From contig NZ_LN929908.1 in the NCBI RefSeq assembly GCF_001494595.1, positions 2,269,716 through 2,333,715 of the forward strand: DNA of 64,000 nt. The letters are read 5' to 3'. The stretch comes from Mycobacterium sp. M26. GTDB lineage: Bacteria; Actinomycetota; Actinomycetes; Mycobacteriales; Mycobacteriaceae. Shown one piece after another: positions 52,969 through 62,088 of the stretch. The position numbers were made by a program, and so were the translations under genes. Within the stretch, counting starts at the first letter, position 1. Each line of letters begins with the position of its first letter. The notes beneath the pieces are model-generated. The model saw only the letters and a list, made by a program, of their open reading frames with translations. It made no database searches and was not told the DNA's origin.

Positions 52969-53127
52969 CTATCGCACAATCGACCAGGATTGCGGTCGCG
53001 GCTGAATGGCGATGATCGCCGCTAGCGGCTCAGATGCCTGGCCAAGGGTTGCGTCTGTGTTCATGAAAGCCAGGTCGGGGTAGGTGCTGCGGGCGATGGC
53101 AACCATGTGTCGGGCGAGGCCACTCAA
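52969..53127 (-). CDS. Possible small ORF directly upstream of the accessory hypothetical gene
   Basis: A frame of about 52 codons starting at TTG 53127 and ending 13 bases before the next gene on the same strand. Its product (ALSGLARHMVAIARSTYP and so on) has ordinary amino-acid composition. It could be a real small gene or a decayed remnant. Confidence 0.25.
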   Translation of the reverse strand: MSGLARHMVAIARSTYPDLAFMNTDATLGQASEPLAAIIAIQPRPQSWSIVR

Positions 53128-53524
53128 GGCGTCCGCGATTCACGATCAACATGGCGTACTTCAACTGACATAATGTGGCTTATCGGCAAAACGTCATGCG
53201 TGGAGAAACCTGTCGCACCAGGTCAACGCCGGTCACTGTTCGCCGATGCTCGACTTGAGCGGCCTGGACCACACCCTCCCTTCACGTCCGCCACTCTGCG
53301 GACAGAGTGCCATTCGTCGCCAGGACGCGCTCTCTACAAACAGACTCGGCGTACGGCGTGCCTGAAGTATCGGGCCGGCGTTCCAGGTCGACCTCTCGGA
53401 TCACCCTTCGGTCCTCTCCACTACCACCTTCGACACCTCAATACGTCACAGTGACAGAATGATATGGTGTGGCTGGATAGCCCAAATACATTCCTGCTCA
53501 GCATCTTTGGCCCGTGCAGGCGCC
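53128..53524. other. Intergenic stretch with no recognised gene
   Basis: About 400 bases whose base composition is lower in G+C than the surroundings. Short frames occur on both strands, none with a recognised product. Likely decayed or non-coding. Confidence 0.4.
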
Positions 53525-54034
53525 TCACACGCCCGCGGCTCCGTCGATCCGCTCGCGGATCAGGTCGGCATGGCCGCAGTGTCGCGCGTACTCGGTCGCC
53601 ATGTGGGTGTAGATCCAGCGCAGGCTCACCTCGCCGCCGGCGAACGCACTCGTGTGGTCGAGTGAGCGCTGCGCGCAGATCGATCGTGCCTGCTTGATCT
53701 CGCGCTGCCACGTCTCAAGCGCTGCATTCAGAGACGACTCCGCCTTGATGTTGAAACCACCGTCGTGTCCCTGCGGATGTACTGCCGGCCCGTAGATCGC
53801 GGGCGCCGATTCGCCGGCCAGCACCCGGCGAAACCAGTTCCGCTCGACCTCGGCGGCATGCTGTACCAAACCCAACAACGTCAACGCCGACGGCGGCACC
53901 GACGCAAACCGGACCTGATCTTCAGTGAGACCCTCGCACTTGGCGGCCAGCGTGGCCCGGTAGAACTCCAGCCAGCCCTCCAGCGTGGAGCGCTCGTCGG
54001 CAGTCATGGGCGGTGTAGGTCGAGGTGTGGACAT
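53525..54034 (-). CDS. DinB/DUF664 family protein
   Basis: A 169-residue four-helix DinB-like protein. The metal histidines of the fold appear in LLGLVQHAAEVERNWF, and in YTHMATEYARHCGHADLIRERIDG near the C-terminus (HxxxH arrangement). Members bind zinc and may act as thiol-dependent transferases (mycothiol-type in actinobacteria). ATG 54034 follows GGAGG. Confidence 0.87.
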   Translation of the reverse strand: MSTPRPTPPMTADERSTLEGWLEFYRATLAAKCEGLTEDQVRFASVPPSALTLLGLVQHAAEVERNWFRRVLAGESAPAIYGPAVHPQGHDGGFNIKAESSLNAALETWQREIKQARSICAQRSLDHTSAFAGGEVSLRWIYTHMATEYARHCGHADLIRERIDGAAGV

Positions 54035-54190
54035 CACTCCTCCGATGCTGCCAAGTTCCGACTGGTCCTTACGTCACGTGATGATTTAGCGGACAGCCGC
54101 TGCCGCCTGGCAGGATTTACTGATGTTATCGTCGTATATGATGGTTTCGTCAGTTAGCGAACTACCGCCCTTCTGAAAGCAGCCCGACCT

Positions 54191-56098
54191 GTGAATGACC
54201 TGCTCTGGCCGCGATACGCCGCCCCCGCCGACGTCATCGCTATCGAGTCCGTCGCCCTGGCGCAGCGCGGCCTGCCGGAATCGACCTACGCGGTACTCAC
54301 CCGCGCAGCCACGCTGTGGCCCGACCGCATCGCGGTCTCGGTTCTCGCGGACGCCGAGCGCTGGCGGCAGCCGACGTCACGCACCTTCGCCGAACTTCTC
54401 GCCGACGTGCATCGCGGCGCAAATGTGTTGCGCTGCAGCGGTATTAGCCGCAGTGACCCGGTTACACTGATCAGCCCTAACTGTGACGAGCTGATCACCG
54501 CAACGCTGGCCGCCCAGCTCGCCGGCATCGCGGCACCGATCAACAGTGGCTTGTCCGCCGCGCATATCAGTCACCTCATCGAACGGTCCGGGTCGCGCGT
54601 TCTCGTGACGGCCGCACCCGAGCTCGACGACGCCAGCTGGCAGATCGCCCGCCATCTGGTGCGTGCGGGCGTCATCGACACCGTTCTGCTGCTTCGGCCC
54701 ACCGGTGCGTCGCCAGGCATCGCGGCACCAGCCATCGACGGCGCAGTGGTCCGCTATTTCAGTGACTTTCCGCCGGACGACGACGGGTCGGTGTTTCACG
54801 GCGATGCTCCCCGCGCCGGCGATCTGGCGGCGCTGTTCCACACCGGCGGCACCACCGCCAAACCGAAACCTGCCGCGCACACCCACGCCAACCAGGTCAC
54901 CGACGCCTGGATGATCGCCGCCAACAGCCTGCTGGACCAGGATTCGGTGCTGTTCGCCGCCCTGCCGCTGTTCCACGTGAATGCACTCATGGTGACCGTG
55001 CTCGCTCCGCTGCTGCGCGGTCAGCGCACAGTCTGGGCCGGACCGCTCGGGTATCGCGATCCCGCGCTGTATGCGAACTTCTGGAAGATCGTCGAGCGCT
55101 ACGACATTAGCGCCATGAGCGCGGTGCCGACGGTCTATTCGGTGCTCGCACAGATCCCCCGCGACGCCGACATCACCAGCCTGCGTTACGCATTGGTCGG
55201 CGCCTCGGCACTGCCGGCAGCGGTCCGCCGGGACTTCGAATCCCATACGGGAGTGTCACTGCTGGAAGGCTATGGGCTCACCGAAGCCACCTGCGCCAGC
55301 GCCCGCAGCTTTACCGACCACCCTCGCCCTGGATCGGTGGGTCAGCGCTTGCCCTACCAGCACGTCAAAACGATCCGGATCGACGACGAGGGCAATTGGC
55401 ACGACCTGCCCGTCGGCCAGGTCGGCAACCTCGCCATCAGTGGACCCACCGTCTTTCCCGGCTATGTGATCGGCCGGACGGACGCAGGTTACGTGCTCGA
55501 CGGTCTCGGCAAGCTCAACGACGGATGGCTCGACACCGGAGATCTGGCTCGGATCGATGCCGAAGGTTTCGTGTACCTGACCGGACGTGCCAAGGATCTG
55601 ATTATCCGAGGCGGCCACAATATCGATCCCGCCACGATCGAGGACGCCCTGCTGGCACACCCGGATGTCACCGGCGCCGCAGCGGTGGGTCGCCCGGACG
55701 CTCACGCCGGTGAGGTACCCGTTGCCTACGTGACTGTCTCGTCCGACTCCTCGGTCACCGAGGACGATCTCCTGCGCTGGGCCGCAGATCGAGTCGCCGA
55801 ACGTGCGGCTATCCCCAAGGCTGTGACGATCGTGGATGCCATTCCGGTCACCGCGGTGGGCAAACCGTACAAGGTGAGCTTGCGCGCCGATGCGACGCGA
55901 ATCGCGGTCCAGGAGGCGCTCGCCGGTGTGGATGGAGTGGAAGCCGTCGAAACCCACATCGACGACGGTGCGATCATGGTGACCGTATGCGTAGGACCCG
56001 ACATCGAAACTGATTCCCTCACCGACATTCTCGGCCGTTACCCGATCAGCTGCGAGATCCGGCACGGCGCATCCGCAGCCGTGGATCTCAACACCTAG
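54191..56098 (+). CDS. Acyl-CoA synthetase / AMP-dependent ligase
   Basis: A 635-residue ANL-family enzyme. Motif A3 FHTGGTTAKPKPAAHTH, the PLFHVNAL block, GYGLTEATCASA, and the hinge GWLDTGDLARI with YLTGRAKDLIIRGGHNI follow in order, and the catalytic lysine is in VTAVGKPYKVSLR. An extra 60-residue C-terminal tail follows. It probably adenylates a carboxylic acid and forms its CoA thioester. GTG 54191 has a weak ribosome site. It overlaps the convergent secreted-protein gene by 4 bases. Confidence 0.87.
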   Translation: MNDLLWPRYAAPADVIAIESVALAQRGLPESTYAVLTRAATLWPDRIAVSVLADAERWRQPTSRTFAELLADVHRGANVLRCSGISRSDPVTLISPNCDELITATLAAQLAGIAAPINSGLSAAHISHLIERSGSRVLVTAAPELDDASWQIARHLVRAGVIDTVLLLRPTGASPGIAAPAIDGAVVRYFSDFPPDDDGSVFHGDAPRAGDLAALFHTGGTTAKPKPAAHTHANQVTDAWMIAANSLLDQDSVLFAALPLFHVNALMVTVLAPLLRGQRTVWAGPLGYRDPALYANFWKIVERYDISAMSAVPTVYSVLAQIPRDADITSLRYALVGASALPAAVRRDFESHTGVSLLEGYGLTEATCASARSFTDHPRPGSVGQRLPYQHVKTIRIDDEGNWHDLPVGQVGNLAISGPTVFPGYVIGRTDAGYVLDGLGKLNDGWLDTGDLARIDAEGFVYLTGRAKDLIIRGGHNIDPATIEDALLAHPDVTGAAAVGRPDAHAGEVPVAYVTVSSDSSVTEDDLLRWAADRVAERAAIPKAVTIVDAIPVTAVGKPYKVSLRADATRIAVQEALAGVDGVEAVETHIDDGAIMVTVCVGPDIETDSLTDILGRYPISCEIRHGASAAVDLNT

Positions 56099-56997
56099 TC
56101 CAGATTCAGATACAGCGTCAGGCTTCGCGGCGGCAGGCTGGTGCCACCGAACCAGGTGTGCACCCGGAAAGCGGTCCACCGGTTGGGGTGTAGGTCGGCC
56201 GGGATCGGTTTGAACACCGAGGTGGCACCGTAGGACACGGTGATGCCGCTGTAATCGACTGAGAACGTGAAGGTTTGGCCCACCGGTACCGGGATGATCT
56301 CCGAATCCGACGGCAGGATCCGGGCCAGATCGACGTTGTAGTACGGCGCAACCTCGAACTGCTTGCTGTCCACGTTGTATCGCCACGCCACCATCAACGC
56401 GTTCTGGTCGGGTCGCAGGATGTTGAACGAGATCCCGGTCAGCTTGTTCCAGTCGTACTGGTCGACGGTCTTCAGGTCGTAGATCGTGTTCTCGGTGAGC
56501 ATCGCGTTGCCGGAGACCTTCGTGATGAAGAACGCCGGCATCCGGGGCAGGCTGAACGGCAGGTTCTTAAAGATCGAGATCTGTCCCTTGAACCCGACGT
56601 GAAACTTCACCGGTGTCAACGGAGTCGCCTTGATGCCGGTCCCCTCAGGGACATTGGTGGACGGCCACGGGATGGTCTCAGTGCCGGGCAACGGCAACCG
56701 GACAGGCTCAGCAGAGGCCACCGCACGCGGGGGTGACACGCTGCGGTGAGCCACACCCACTGCGCGCGGTGTGCGCGCCGAGGCGGAAACGGGCCGAGCC
56801 GATTCCGTGCGTGCCGCACGGGCGCGCGCCGATCCGGCGGCCCGTGGTCCGGTGCTGCCGGTTGCCGACACCGAGTGATCGGAGCCGGTATCGGCGGCTG
56901 CCGGCGAGGCCATGGCGGATCCGATCGCGGCCCCGATCCCCAGCGCAACCGTCACCGCACCGATACGCCCGACAAGCGCTGCTGTCGTCATCATCAT
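56095..56997 (-). CDS. Secreted protein with jelly-roll-like C-terminal domain, unknown function
   Basis: A protein of about 300 residues. The signal (VGRIGAVTVALGIGAAIGSAMASPAAA) and the Ala/Arg/Ser-rich linker (about 40-100) resemble those of the GH16 protein in this window. The C-terminal 200 residues are strand-rich (VKFHVGFKGQISIFK, FAVDY-like FTFSVDYSGITVSYG) and fit a lectin or polysaccharide-binding sandwich. Three consecutive ATGs (56997, 56994, 56991) could each start translation. No family is firmly recognised. Confidence 0.68.
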   Translation of the reverse strand: MMMTTAALVGRIGAVTVALGIGAAIGSAMASPAAADTGSDHSVSATGSTGPRAAGSARARAARTESARPVSASARTPRAVGVAHRSVSPPRAVASAEPVRLPLPGTETIPWPSTNVPEGTGIKATPLTPVKFHVGFKGQISIFKNLPFSLPRMPAFFITKVSGNAMLTENTIYDLKTVDQYDWNKLTGISFNILRPDQNALMVAWRYNVDSKQFEVAPYYNVDLARILPSDSEIIPVPVGQTFTFSVDYSGITVSYGATSVFKPIPADLHPNRWTAFRVHTWFGGTSLPPRSLTLYLNLD

Positions 56998-57181
56998 CGT
57001 CACCACCCCGGCCACTGCTAGGGAGCGAGCCTAACCGTGCCGACCTGCTGCCGGGGTGCGCTTGGACGGATCCGTACCCACCGATCGGGGGACGCGAAAG
57101 TCCCTGCGGACGGAGGATGGCGGCCGGGCACCGCCCCTGGGATGCTTCCTCCCAACCGGTCCGCGGAGAAAGGCTCAGCGC

Positions 57182-57394
57182 ATGCTCGACATTCTGCGTG
57201 GCCGCTGGTCGCTGCTGTGGCTGCTGGCTCCGGCAGTGCTGTTCCTGGGTCCGCTGCCTTTCGTCAACCGACCACATCTGCTGGGGCCGTGGCTGCTCGG
57301 CGCGACCCTGCTGACCCCGCTGTTCGTCTACCTCGCCGCCCGCGGCGACCCGGTGTTCGGTAGCCAGCCCCCTACCGAGGATGACGTCGATTGA
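57182..57394 (+). CDS. DUF3311 small membrane subunit
   Basis: A 70-residue protein with two hydrophobic helices (LLWLLAPAVLFLGPLPFV and LLGATLLTPLFVYLAARG) and a PPTEDDVD tail. DUF3311 proteins accompany solute:sodium symporters. ATG 57182 follows an AAAGG site; the frame upstream is not coding-like. It overlaps the symporter start by 4 bases. Confidence 0.82.
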   Translation: MLDILRGRWSLLWLLAPAVLFLGPLPFVNRPHLLGPWLLGATLLTPLFVYLAARGDPVFGSQPPTEDDVD

Positions 57395-58860
57395 ATCCGG
57401 CCGTCTCGGTGACCGTGCTCGCGGTCTTCCTCGTCATCACCGTCGCCCTCGGCGTCGCGGCGCGCAACCGGGCGGCAGGCACCGTCGACCTCGCCGAGTG
57501 GTCGATCGGCGGTCGCAGCTTAGGTCTGGTGTTCACCCTGGTGTTGATGGCTGGTGAGAGCTACACCAGCTTCAGCTACCTCGGCGCCGCCGGATGGTCG
57601 TATACCCATGGACTTTCGGCCCTCTATGTCGTCGCCTACGTCTCGATCGGCATGAGCGTGAGTTATCTCATCGGCCCGATCCTGTGGACCTACGCCCACC
57701 GGCACAACCTGGTCGGCATCAGCGATATCGTTGCGCACCGATTCGCCGCGCCCTGGCTGGGAGCGCTGACCGCGGTCCTGGCCACCGTCTTCGTCCTGCC
57801 CTACATCCAGTTGCAGATCACCGGAATGGGCGTGGTGGTCAGCACGGTGAGCTACGGGGCGATCGGCCTGTCGGTGGCCTACCTGGTGGCGTTCGTGGTC
57901 TCCGAGGCGTTCATTCTGGTCAGTGGATTACGCGGCAGTGCCTGGGTTTCGGTGCTCAAGGACCTCCTCGCGGTGAGCACGCTGAGCCTGGTGTTCGTCT
58001 ACATCCCAGTGCACTATTTCGGGTCCTACGGCGAGATGTTCCACCGGATCAGCCAGGCCCACCGGGACTGGCTGACTCTGCCCGGACCAGCCGGCCACGC
58101 CCTGGGCATCAGCTGGTTCGTGTCCACGGTCGTCCTCAACGGTGTGGTGATGACGGTGTTTCCCACCCAGGTGACGGCCTACCTCAGTGCGAAAAGTGCT
58201 CAGACACTGCGGAAGAACGCCATCATCCTGCCGTTCTATCAGGTACTGCTGTTTGTCCCGGTGATATTGGGCCTGGCTGCGTTGATCATTGTGCCCGGAC
58301 TGAAGGACTCCAACCTGGCGCTGTTCAGGATGATCGAATCGGTCATGCCGTCCTGGCTGCTCGGCGTGATCGGCGCGGCCGGTGCGCTCTCGGCCATCGT
58401 GCCGATGGCCATGTTCATGCTCGTGATCGGAACCATGTGGGGCCGTTCGGTGTTGGGCATCCATCCACGCACCGCACCTCGACAGCGCGAACTGTCACAG
58501 GCGGTGGCGCTTCTGGCCGGCGTCATCGCCCTCGGCATGACCTACGTCTGGCCCAACGCCCTGGTTCGGCTGTCCCTGCTGTCCTACGAGGGCATGGCCC
58601 AGCTCATGCCCGCGGTGCTGCTGGCGCTGCTGTGGCGCAAGATCTCGGCGAGCGCGATCGTCAGCGGCCTGCTCGTCGGGGTCAGCCTGGTGAGCTGGCT
58701 GGTGTTCACCGACCGGGATCCGTTCCACGGGGTCAACGCCGGTCTGGTGGCGCTGGCCGTCAACATCGCGGTGGTGGCCGCGGTCAGCCTGGCCCGACCG
58801 GCCCGGACACCCCGGGAGCGGATGGCGCAGCCCGAACGGCTCGTGCGGGCCTATCGTTGA
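57391..58860 (+). CDS. Sodium:solute symporter family permease
   Basis: A 489-residue transporter with about 13 membrane helices. LLMAGESYTSFSYLG, LVGISDIVAHRF, LVSGLRGSAWVSVLKDLLAV, and MTVFPTQVTAYLSAKS are SSS-family landmarks. It resembles monocarboxylate-type (MctP-like) carriers by its partner DUF3311. The start is TTG 57391 within the TTGA overlap with the DUF3311 stop. The next genes are its likely sensors. Confidence 0.88.
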   Translation: MNPAVSVTVLAVFLVITVALGVAARNRAAGTVDLAEWSIGGRSLGLVFTLVLMAGESYTSFSYLGAAGWSYTHGLSALYVVAYVSIGMSVSYLIGPILWTYAHRHNLVGISDIVAHRFAAPWLGALTAVLATVFVLPYIQLQITGMGVVVSTVSYGAIGLSVAYLVAFVVSEAFILVSGLRGSAWVSVLKDLLAVSTLSLVFVYIPVHYFGSYGEMFHRISQAHRDWLTLPGPAGHALGISWFVSTVVLNGVVMTVFPTQVTAYLSAKSAQTLRKNAIILPFYQVLLFVPVILGLAALIIVPGLKDSNLALFRMIESVMPSWLLGVIGAAGALSAIVPMAMFMLVIGTMWGRSVLGIHPRTAPRQRELSQAVALLAGVIALGMTYVWPNALVRLSLLSYEGMAQLMPAVLLALLWRKISASAIVSGLLVGVSLVSWLVFTDRDPFHGVNAGLVALAVNIAVVAAVSLARPARTPRERMAQPERLVRAYR

Positions 58861-58886
58861 GGCGTCGCGCGCACCAGGAGGAGACG

Positions 58887-60137
58887 ATGCCGGCAGCAGG
58901 TCTACCGCAACCCGCCGCGCCGCGCGTCGATCTGGCCGCCCGCCTCGACCGGTATCTGCTGGCCGGATTCCGGCTGCAGCTCGGGCTGCGGATCCTGCTC
59001 CTGGCGTTCATCACCATCACCCTCCTGATCGAGCATCCGCACGACAAATTCGGGCTCTGCATGCTCATCGTGGGCGTCTATCTGGCCATCGTGGCGGCCT
59101 GGGCGGTGTGGGTGTTCACTCCCCGCCCCGCCGAGCAGCGCAACTCCCGGCGGATCGCCTTCGCCATCCTGCTCGCCGACATCACGGCCGTCGCCTCCGT
59201 CACCGCGATCACCGGCATCGCGTCCCCGACCAGTTGGACCTCCGACATCCTGCGCGAGGGATTGTTCCTGATCCTGTTCATCGCCGCCGCTCAGCTCAGC
59301 GCCGGCATTACCGCGGCCACCGCCGTGCTCACCGTCCTGGCCCAGGTGGTAGCCAACTGGATCAACCAGGCGGCCAACGAAGAGCCCTGGCCGCCGATCA
59401 TCCTGCACGCCTGCTTGCTGGCCACCGTGGCCGCGGGCTCGGTGATGCTGTCCTACCTGCAGCGGGCGCGGATCGCCACGATCCGGAACCTGCTGGTCCA
59501 GCGCACCGAGTTGCTCGACGAGATGCTCGGCTTGGAGAAACGCCAGCAGACCGAACTGTCCGAACGACTGCATGACGGTGCCCTGCAATCGGTGCTCGCC
59601 GCCCGCTACGACCTGGCCGCGGTCCGCACCGGATCGACCGAGGCGATCGACCGGATGAGCAGCACCCTCACTGATGCCGTCCACCTGCTGCGTGATGTCG
59701 TCCGCGAGCTGCATCCCGAAGTGCTCAACCGGTCCGGTCTGCACACCGCCGTCGAACAACTCGCCGACACAGTCGCCGAACGCGGCGCTCTCACAGTCGA
59801 TCTCGATACCGACGACTGGCCGGAAGGCGTCCGTACCGACGCCGACGTCCTGCTGTTCAGCTGCGCCAGAGAGCTGACCAACAACGTGGTCAAACATGCC
59901 GGTGCCGGCACCGTCGCGATCAGCCTCGCGCTGACGGATACCTTGGGCCGCATCACTATTGCCGACGATGGCGGGGGCATGGCTGAGGTGGATCTGGCGG
60001 CGAAGCTCGAGGACGGCCACATCGGCCTGGCCGCCATCCGGACCAAGGTGCTGGCCGCCGAGGGACAGTTCGACGTCGACACCGGCCCGCACGGCACCCG
60101 GGTGACGGTGACGGTTCCGCTGCGCCACACGGCGTGA
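58887..60137 (+). CDS. Sensor histidine kinase (NarL-type, HisKA_3)
   Basis: A 416-residue membrane sensor. Five to six hydrophobic helices span about 30-190, followed by a coiled segment, the phosphoacceptor H229 in SERLHDGALQSVLAARY and the ATPase motifs (N332/N333 in ELTNNVVKHAG, ADDGGGMAEVD and HIGLAAIRTKV). ATG 58887 follows AGGAGGAG. It lies 26 bases after the symporter and 58 bases before the response regulator. A role in sensing the transported solute is inferred. Confidence 0.9.
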   Translation: MPAAGLPQPAAPRVDLAARLDRYLLAGFRLQLGLRILLLAFITITLLIEHPHDKFGLCMLIVGVYLAIVAAWAVWVFTPRPAEQRNSRRIAFAILLADITAVASVTAITGIASPTSWTSDILREGLFLILFIAAAQLSAGITAATAVLTVLAQVVANWINQAANEEPWPPIILHACLLATVAAGSVMLSYLQRARIATIRNLLVQRTELLDEMLGLEKRQQTELSERLHDGALQSVLAARYDLAAVRTGSTEAIDRMSSTLTDAVHLLRDVVRELHPEVLNRSGLHTAVEQLADTVAERGALTVDLDTDDWPEGVRTDADVLLFSCARELTNNVVKHAGAGTVAISLALTDTLGRITIADDGGGMAEVDLAAKLEDGHIGLAAIRTKVLAAEGQFDVDTGPHGTRVTVTVPLRHTA

Positions 60138-60195
60138 TCCGGGTGCATCACGGTAAAGTCCAGCCCAGCGACACGAGGAAGGCGGGTGTGGCTCA

Positions 60196-60840
60196 GTGCA
60201 GACGTCGGAGACCCGCACCAGGGTCGTGGTGTGTGACGACCATCCGCTGTTCCGCGAAGGCATGGTCCGGGTGCTGCGTGCCAGTGGCCTGGACGTCATC
60301 GGCGAGGCCGCCGATGGCCGCACGGCCCTGGACACCATCCGGGAGCTGAGCCCCGACGTCGCGGTGGTCGACTACAAGATGCCTGGGCTCGACGGGGTGG
60401 CGCTGGTCCATGCCGTCACCCGCGACGAGCTGCCCACCAAGGTGTTGCTGGTGTCGGCGTTCGACGACAGCAGCATCGTGTACGAAGCGTTGTCGTCGGG
60501 AGCGCTGGGGTACATCAGCAAGGAGGCACCCCCCGAGCAGGTGGTGGACGCGGTCCGCGCCATCGCCCGCGGCGAGGAGGTCGTCCCGCCGGAGCTGGCC
60601 CGGGGTCTGGCCGCCGAGGTCCGTAAGCGCGCCAAGGGCAACATGATGGTGCTGACGCCGCGCGAACTCGAGGTGGTCCGGTTCATCGCCGAAGGCCTGT
60701 CAGTACCCGATATCAGCAAGCAGATTCACCTGTCCCCGGCCACGGTTCGCACCCACATCCAGAAGCTCTACGAGAAGCTCGGGGTCTCCGACCGGGGTGC
60801 GGCCGTTGCCGAGGCGATGCGCCGCAGGCTGCTGGAGTAA
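60196..60840 (+). CDS. LuxR-family response regulator
   Basis: A 214-residue regulator. Receiver acidic pocket D14/D15 and phosphoacceptor D59 in VAVVDYKMPG, then a LuxR HTH in LTPRELEVVRFIAEGLSVPDISKQIHLSPATVRTHIQK in outline (GLSVPDISKQIHLS). The GTG start at 60196 is used. Partner of the histidine kinase upstream. It likely controls the symporter operon. Confidence 0.9.
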   Translation: MQTSETRTRVVVCDDHPLFREGMVRVLRASGLDVIGEAADGRTALDTIRELSPDVAVVDYKMPGLDGVALVHAVTRDELPTKVLLVSAFDDSSIVYEALSSGALGYISKEAPPEQVVDAVRAIARGEEVVPPELARGLAAEVRKRAKGNMMVLTPRELEVVRFIAEGLSVPDISKQIHLSPATVRTHIQKLYEKLGVSDRGAAVAEAMRRRLLE

Positions 60841-60846
60841 CGGCGC

Positions 60847-61221
60847 CTACCGGGAGGTATTGACGGCGATCGCGGCGTGGATGAGGGCGGTCAACGCCTC
60901 CTCGTCGATAGCGTCACCCTCGCGAAAGTCGATGGCCCGCCGGGTGTTTCCATCCAGACTGGAGTTGAACAGCCCGGACGGATCATCCAGCGCCGCACCT
61001 TTCGCGAACGTCACCTTGACGACGTTCTTGTAGGTTTCGCCGGTGCAGATGATGCCGTCGTGCGACCACACCGGCACCCCACGCCATTTCCACTCCTCGA
61101 CGACATCCGGATCGGCCCGGGTGATCACCGCCCGGATCCGGGCCAGCATCTCACCGCGCCAGTCGTCGAGTTCGGCGATCCGGGCGTCGATGCGCTGCGT
61201 TGCGGAAGCGTTGTCGTCCAT
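60847..61221 (-). CDS. DUF1801 family protein
   Basis: A 124-residue protein of the YdhG/DUF1801 group, small cytosolic proteins of unknown role: EEWKWRGVPVWSHDG, GETYKNVVKVTFAKGA and the acidic LDDPSGLFN are family landmarks. ATG 61221 follows GGGAGGG. A longer start at 61251 or 61260 is possible. Confidence 0.85.
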   Translation of the reverse strand: MDDNASATQRIDARIAELDDWRGEMLARIRAVITRADPDVVEEWKWRGVPVWSHDGIICTGETYKNVVKVTFAKGAALDDPSGLFNSSLDGNTRRAIDFREGDAIDEEALTALIHAAIAVNTSR

Positions 61222-61316
61222 GGTGGTTGGCCCTCCCCGTGTCGCTGACATCACCGGCATCTCCCTGATTAACCTGGGCGAACGCTGTGGTAAACCTCCG
61301 CCGCGGATTTGGTAAA

Positions 61317-61333
61317 ACAACCCGTACGGTTGT
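61317..61333. promoter_or_regulatory. Inverted repeat ACAACC-CGTAC-GGTTGT upstream of the HicB-like gene
   Basis: Arms ACAACC and GGTTGT are exact reverse complements around CGTAC, 41 bases before the gene. Two TGGTAAA copies (61288-61294 and 61310-61316) lie to its left, 22 bases apart. These are candidate operator elements. Confidence 0.45.
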
Positions 61334-61374
61334 ATCTTTTCCGGCGGCCCAAAATCGTTTCGGAAAGCAAGAAG

Positions 61375-61638
61375 ATGCGCACCCATTACAGAACCCGCGG
61401 CTTCTCCACCCGTCCGCAACGTAGCGTCCGTTCCCACCGAGTGCTGCAGCCTGTCGCCGGCCAGTGCTTCGAGATCGACATCCGCCCCGAGAACAATCGG
61501 TGGATCATCGCGATTCCCGAAATCAACGCCGTGACCGAGGCTGCCAACCGGGCCGCCGTCGAGCTCGCCGCCCGCGAATGCATCGCCACTCACACCGGCA
61601 TCCCGATCGGCTACATCTCGGTCTGGGTGCGCGACTGA
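61375..61638 (+). CDS. HicB-like antitoxin-fold small protein
   Basis: An 87-residue protein. After a basic tail (RTHYRTRGFSTRPQRSVRS), the fold FEIDIRPENNRWIIAIPEINAV followed by a helix (AANRAAVELAARECIATHTG) resembles HicB/DUF1902-type antitoxins. No HicA toxin is adjacent. ATG 61375 has GGAAAG before it. Function is uncertain. Confidence 0.6.
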   Translation: MRTHYRTRGFSTRPQRSVRSHRVLQPVAGQCFEIDIRPENNRWIIAIPEINAVTEAANRAAVELAARECIATHTGIPIGYISVWVRD

Positions 61639-61644
61639 TCCGGC

Positions 61645-62088
61645 TCAGGGCACTGGCCGAAACAGTGGTATCCAGACCCGGCTGTCCTCCTCACCCGACA
61701 GCCCGGTCCATTCTTCGAAGAACACCTCGACGTCCAAGCCCACGCGCATGTCCTCGGGCGCGACGTCGACGACATTGCTGATCAACCGGGTGTCCGGTTC
61801 CTCGGCGAGTTCGATCATCGCCACGATGTAGGGCGGCTCGAAACCCGGTATCCACGGCTGCCGATTGACGGTGAACGCCGCCACCGTCCCCCGGCCTGAC
61901 GCTTTCTCCGGGGCAACATCGGTGCTGCGGCAGCGCCAGCAGATTGGTCCGGGCGGGTGAAAGAAATGGCCGCACCCGCGGCAGCGTGAGATCAGCAGGT
62001 CGCCGTCGCGTCCCCCGGTCCAGAATGCGGCGGATTCCGGTGTGGGACTGGGGGCCAGCCGCAGTGCCGGCCGCTGGTAGCCGGTCAT
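61645..62088 (-). CDS. DUF35 / OB-fold protein with zinc ribbon
   Basis: A 147-residue protein. The zinc ribbon uses C36, C39, C50 and C53 (CRGCG and CWRC), then an OB-fold (GTVAAFTVNRQPWIPGF and PPYIVAMIEL). Such proteins form complexes with thiolase-like partners and with MaoC-type hydratases (ChsH2-Ltp2). Its ATG overlaps the thiolase stop (ATGA). It is the last gene of the operon. Confidence 0.88.
   Translation of the reverse strand: MTGYQRPALRLAPSPTPESAAFWTGGRDGDLLISRCRGCGHFFHPPGPICWRCRSTDVAPEKASGRGTVAAFTVNRQPWIPGFEPPYIVAMIELAEEPDTRLISNVVDVAPEDMRVGLDVEVFFEEWTGLSGEEDSRVWIPLFRPVP

Noticed and set aside
57594..58886. An extended frame leading into the histidine kinase
   Set aside because: The part before 58887 overlaps the symporter in another frame. 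The kinase has a strong AGGAGGAG site and ATG at 58887.
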